46,577 bases of DNA. Source: Saccoglossus kowalevskii (taxonomy: Eukaryota > Hemichordata > Enteropneusta > Harrimaniidae). Position numbers and translations under genes: made by a program. Under the pieces are notes generated by a model. It was not told the origin of the DNA, made no database searches, and worked only from the letters and a program-made list of their open reading frames with translations. Positions 45,754 to 46,577 of the stretch are shown here, in pieces (within the stretch, counting starts at the first letter, position 1; every line of letters starts with the position of its first letter). The stretch lies in assembly GCF_000003605.2 (NCBI RefSeq), contig NW_003122907.1, positions 245,410 to 291,986 of the forward strand, given 5' to 3'.

Positions 45754-46577
45754 ATGGGAATTACGTTAGAAGCTTACAGATCCAGAATCGGTTGTTTCTC
45801 TGGTGTGAGTCAAAAACATCATATCAACGAACATCGCATACTATTCAAGTGTATTCACCTAATACTAATGTTGTTATTTATGAGCGGAAACGTCGAATCC
45901 AACCCAGGCCCTGGTCCTAACACCCGTTCCCAAGAATTGCCAATCACAAGAAAAGATATCGACGCGATACTGAGCTCTTTAGCCGACATAGCAAAAGACT
46001 CCAAGGATTTGAGAACACGATTTACAGCTATTGAGAACCGAATGGACAATATTGAAGACACCCTACATGAAATTCAAGAAACTACTATCTCAAGCGCAAA
46101 GAGAATCGACGAAGTTGAAGCAGGGATTGAAGAATATAAAAATGAATTGAAACTATGTAAGGAAGAATTGTCTAAATTGAGGGGCGAAGTGAAAACTATG
46201 CGGAAACAAAATGATGACAAAGATAATAGGGACCGTAGGTGTAATCTCATATTCCGTGGAATAGAACAAAAGAATTCGTCTGAAGATTGGGATACGACTG
46301 AGAATATAATCAAGGATTTGATTAGGGATAAACTTGGCATAGTCAAGGAAGTTATAATTGAACGTTTGCACAGACTTCCCCGTTCTCTCGTGCTGGACGT
46401 CCAATCATTGCAAGATTCTCTTTTTTCAAAGACAAAGAACATGTCCTACGTAACGCCTTTAATTTGAAGGGATCCGAAATTTCCATTGATGAAGACTTCT
46501 CTCCAAGAATGAGAGGAATTCGCAGTAAATTACTAGCAAAGAGACGTCCAATTCTAGCTTGTGATAGCACCGCCAAA
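45754..46577 (+). pseudogene. CR1/L2-like non-LTR retrotransposon ORF1 with 2A-like N-terminus, frameshifted
   Basis: The frame opens at ATG 45754. Residues 1-43 form a leader with a hydrophobic stretch. SGNVESNPGP (residues 44-53) is a 2A-like ribosome-skipping motif, with Asn where the usual Asp stands. Residues about 75-165 are heptad-rich coiled coil. RRCNLIFRGI (about 161-170) opens an L1-ORF1-like RNA-binding domain. The frame then ends early at 46467. From 46386 another frame continues the domain (GRPIIARFSFFKDKEHVLRN) to the window end, so a 1-nt loss or 2-nt gain lies near 46,383. ORF2 would lie beyond the window. In related elements ORF1 binds element RNA; this copy is unlikely to be active. 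Confidence 0.82.

Noticed and set aside
46074-46442. A 122-codon minus-strand ORF
   Set aside because: It is antisense to the retrotransposon ORF1 coiled coil and has low-complexity Ser-rich content typical of such shadows.

Overview
This window looks like AT-rich animal nuclear DNA, probably from a marine invertebrate. The support is as follows. Coding sequence occurs only as short exons with GT-AG borders and matching phases. There is a non-LTR retrotransposon whose ORF1 starts with a 2A-like peptide, and a decayed Mutator-like (PF20700-type) transposase. Simple repeats are common and an AATAAA signal follows the one terminal exon. The phylum cannot be told. Long ORFs are nearly absent because the genes are cut into exons of 27-156 nt.

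The core content is one gene family present as two head-to-head copies. The first copy runs on the minus strand from about 7.4 kb off the left edge. The second runs on the plus strand from 17.3 kb to a stop codon at 42.08 kb. Read through its splice sites, the family encodes a predicted type II membrane protein: a basic cytoplasmic N-terminus, one transmembrane helix, short Ser/Thr-rich linkers, then six-cysteine modules resembling Lin-12/Notch repeats (LNR). Every repeated exon starts and ends in phase 1, so exons can be added or lost without shifting the frame. The plus copy holds ten LNR-like exon copies (eight apparently intact, two dead) and the minus copy shows one before the window ends.

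Layout. 1-6374 is the left arm of a large, diverged inverted duplication and 17246 to about 23760 is the right arm. The spacer (6375-17245) holds two 5' exons found only for the minus gene, microsatellites, fragments of a dispersed element, a complex satellite (8.69-14.94 kb) and a third copy of a 0.9 kb segment also found in both arms. From 23.3 to 42.1 kb the plus gene expands by tandem duplication of LNR exons and of a larger module carrying Thr-rich linker exons. In this part one LNR exon is split by an element, one has lost both splice sites, and a Mutator-like fragment has taken the place of a linker exon. 42.2-45.75 kb is mostly unrecognised noncoding DNA with one coding-like patch. 45.75 kb to the end is ORF1 of the retrotransposon, with a frameshift.

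No tRNA, rRNA, CRISPR array, bacterial gene or clear promoter was recognised. The exon models rest on reading splice sites, phases and internal homology by eye, with no transcript data.
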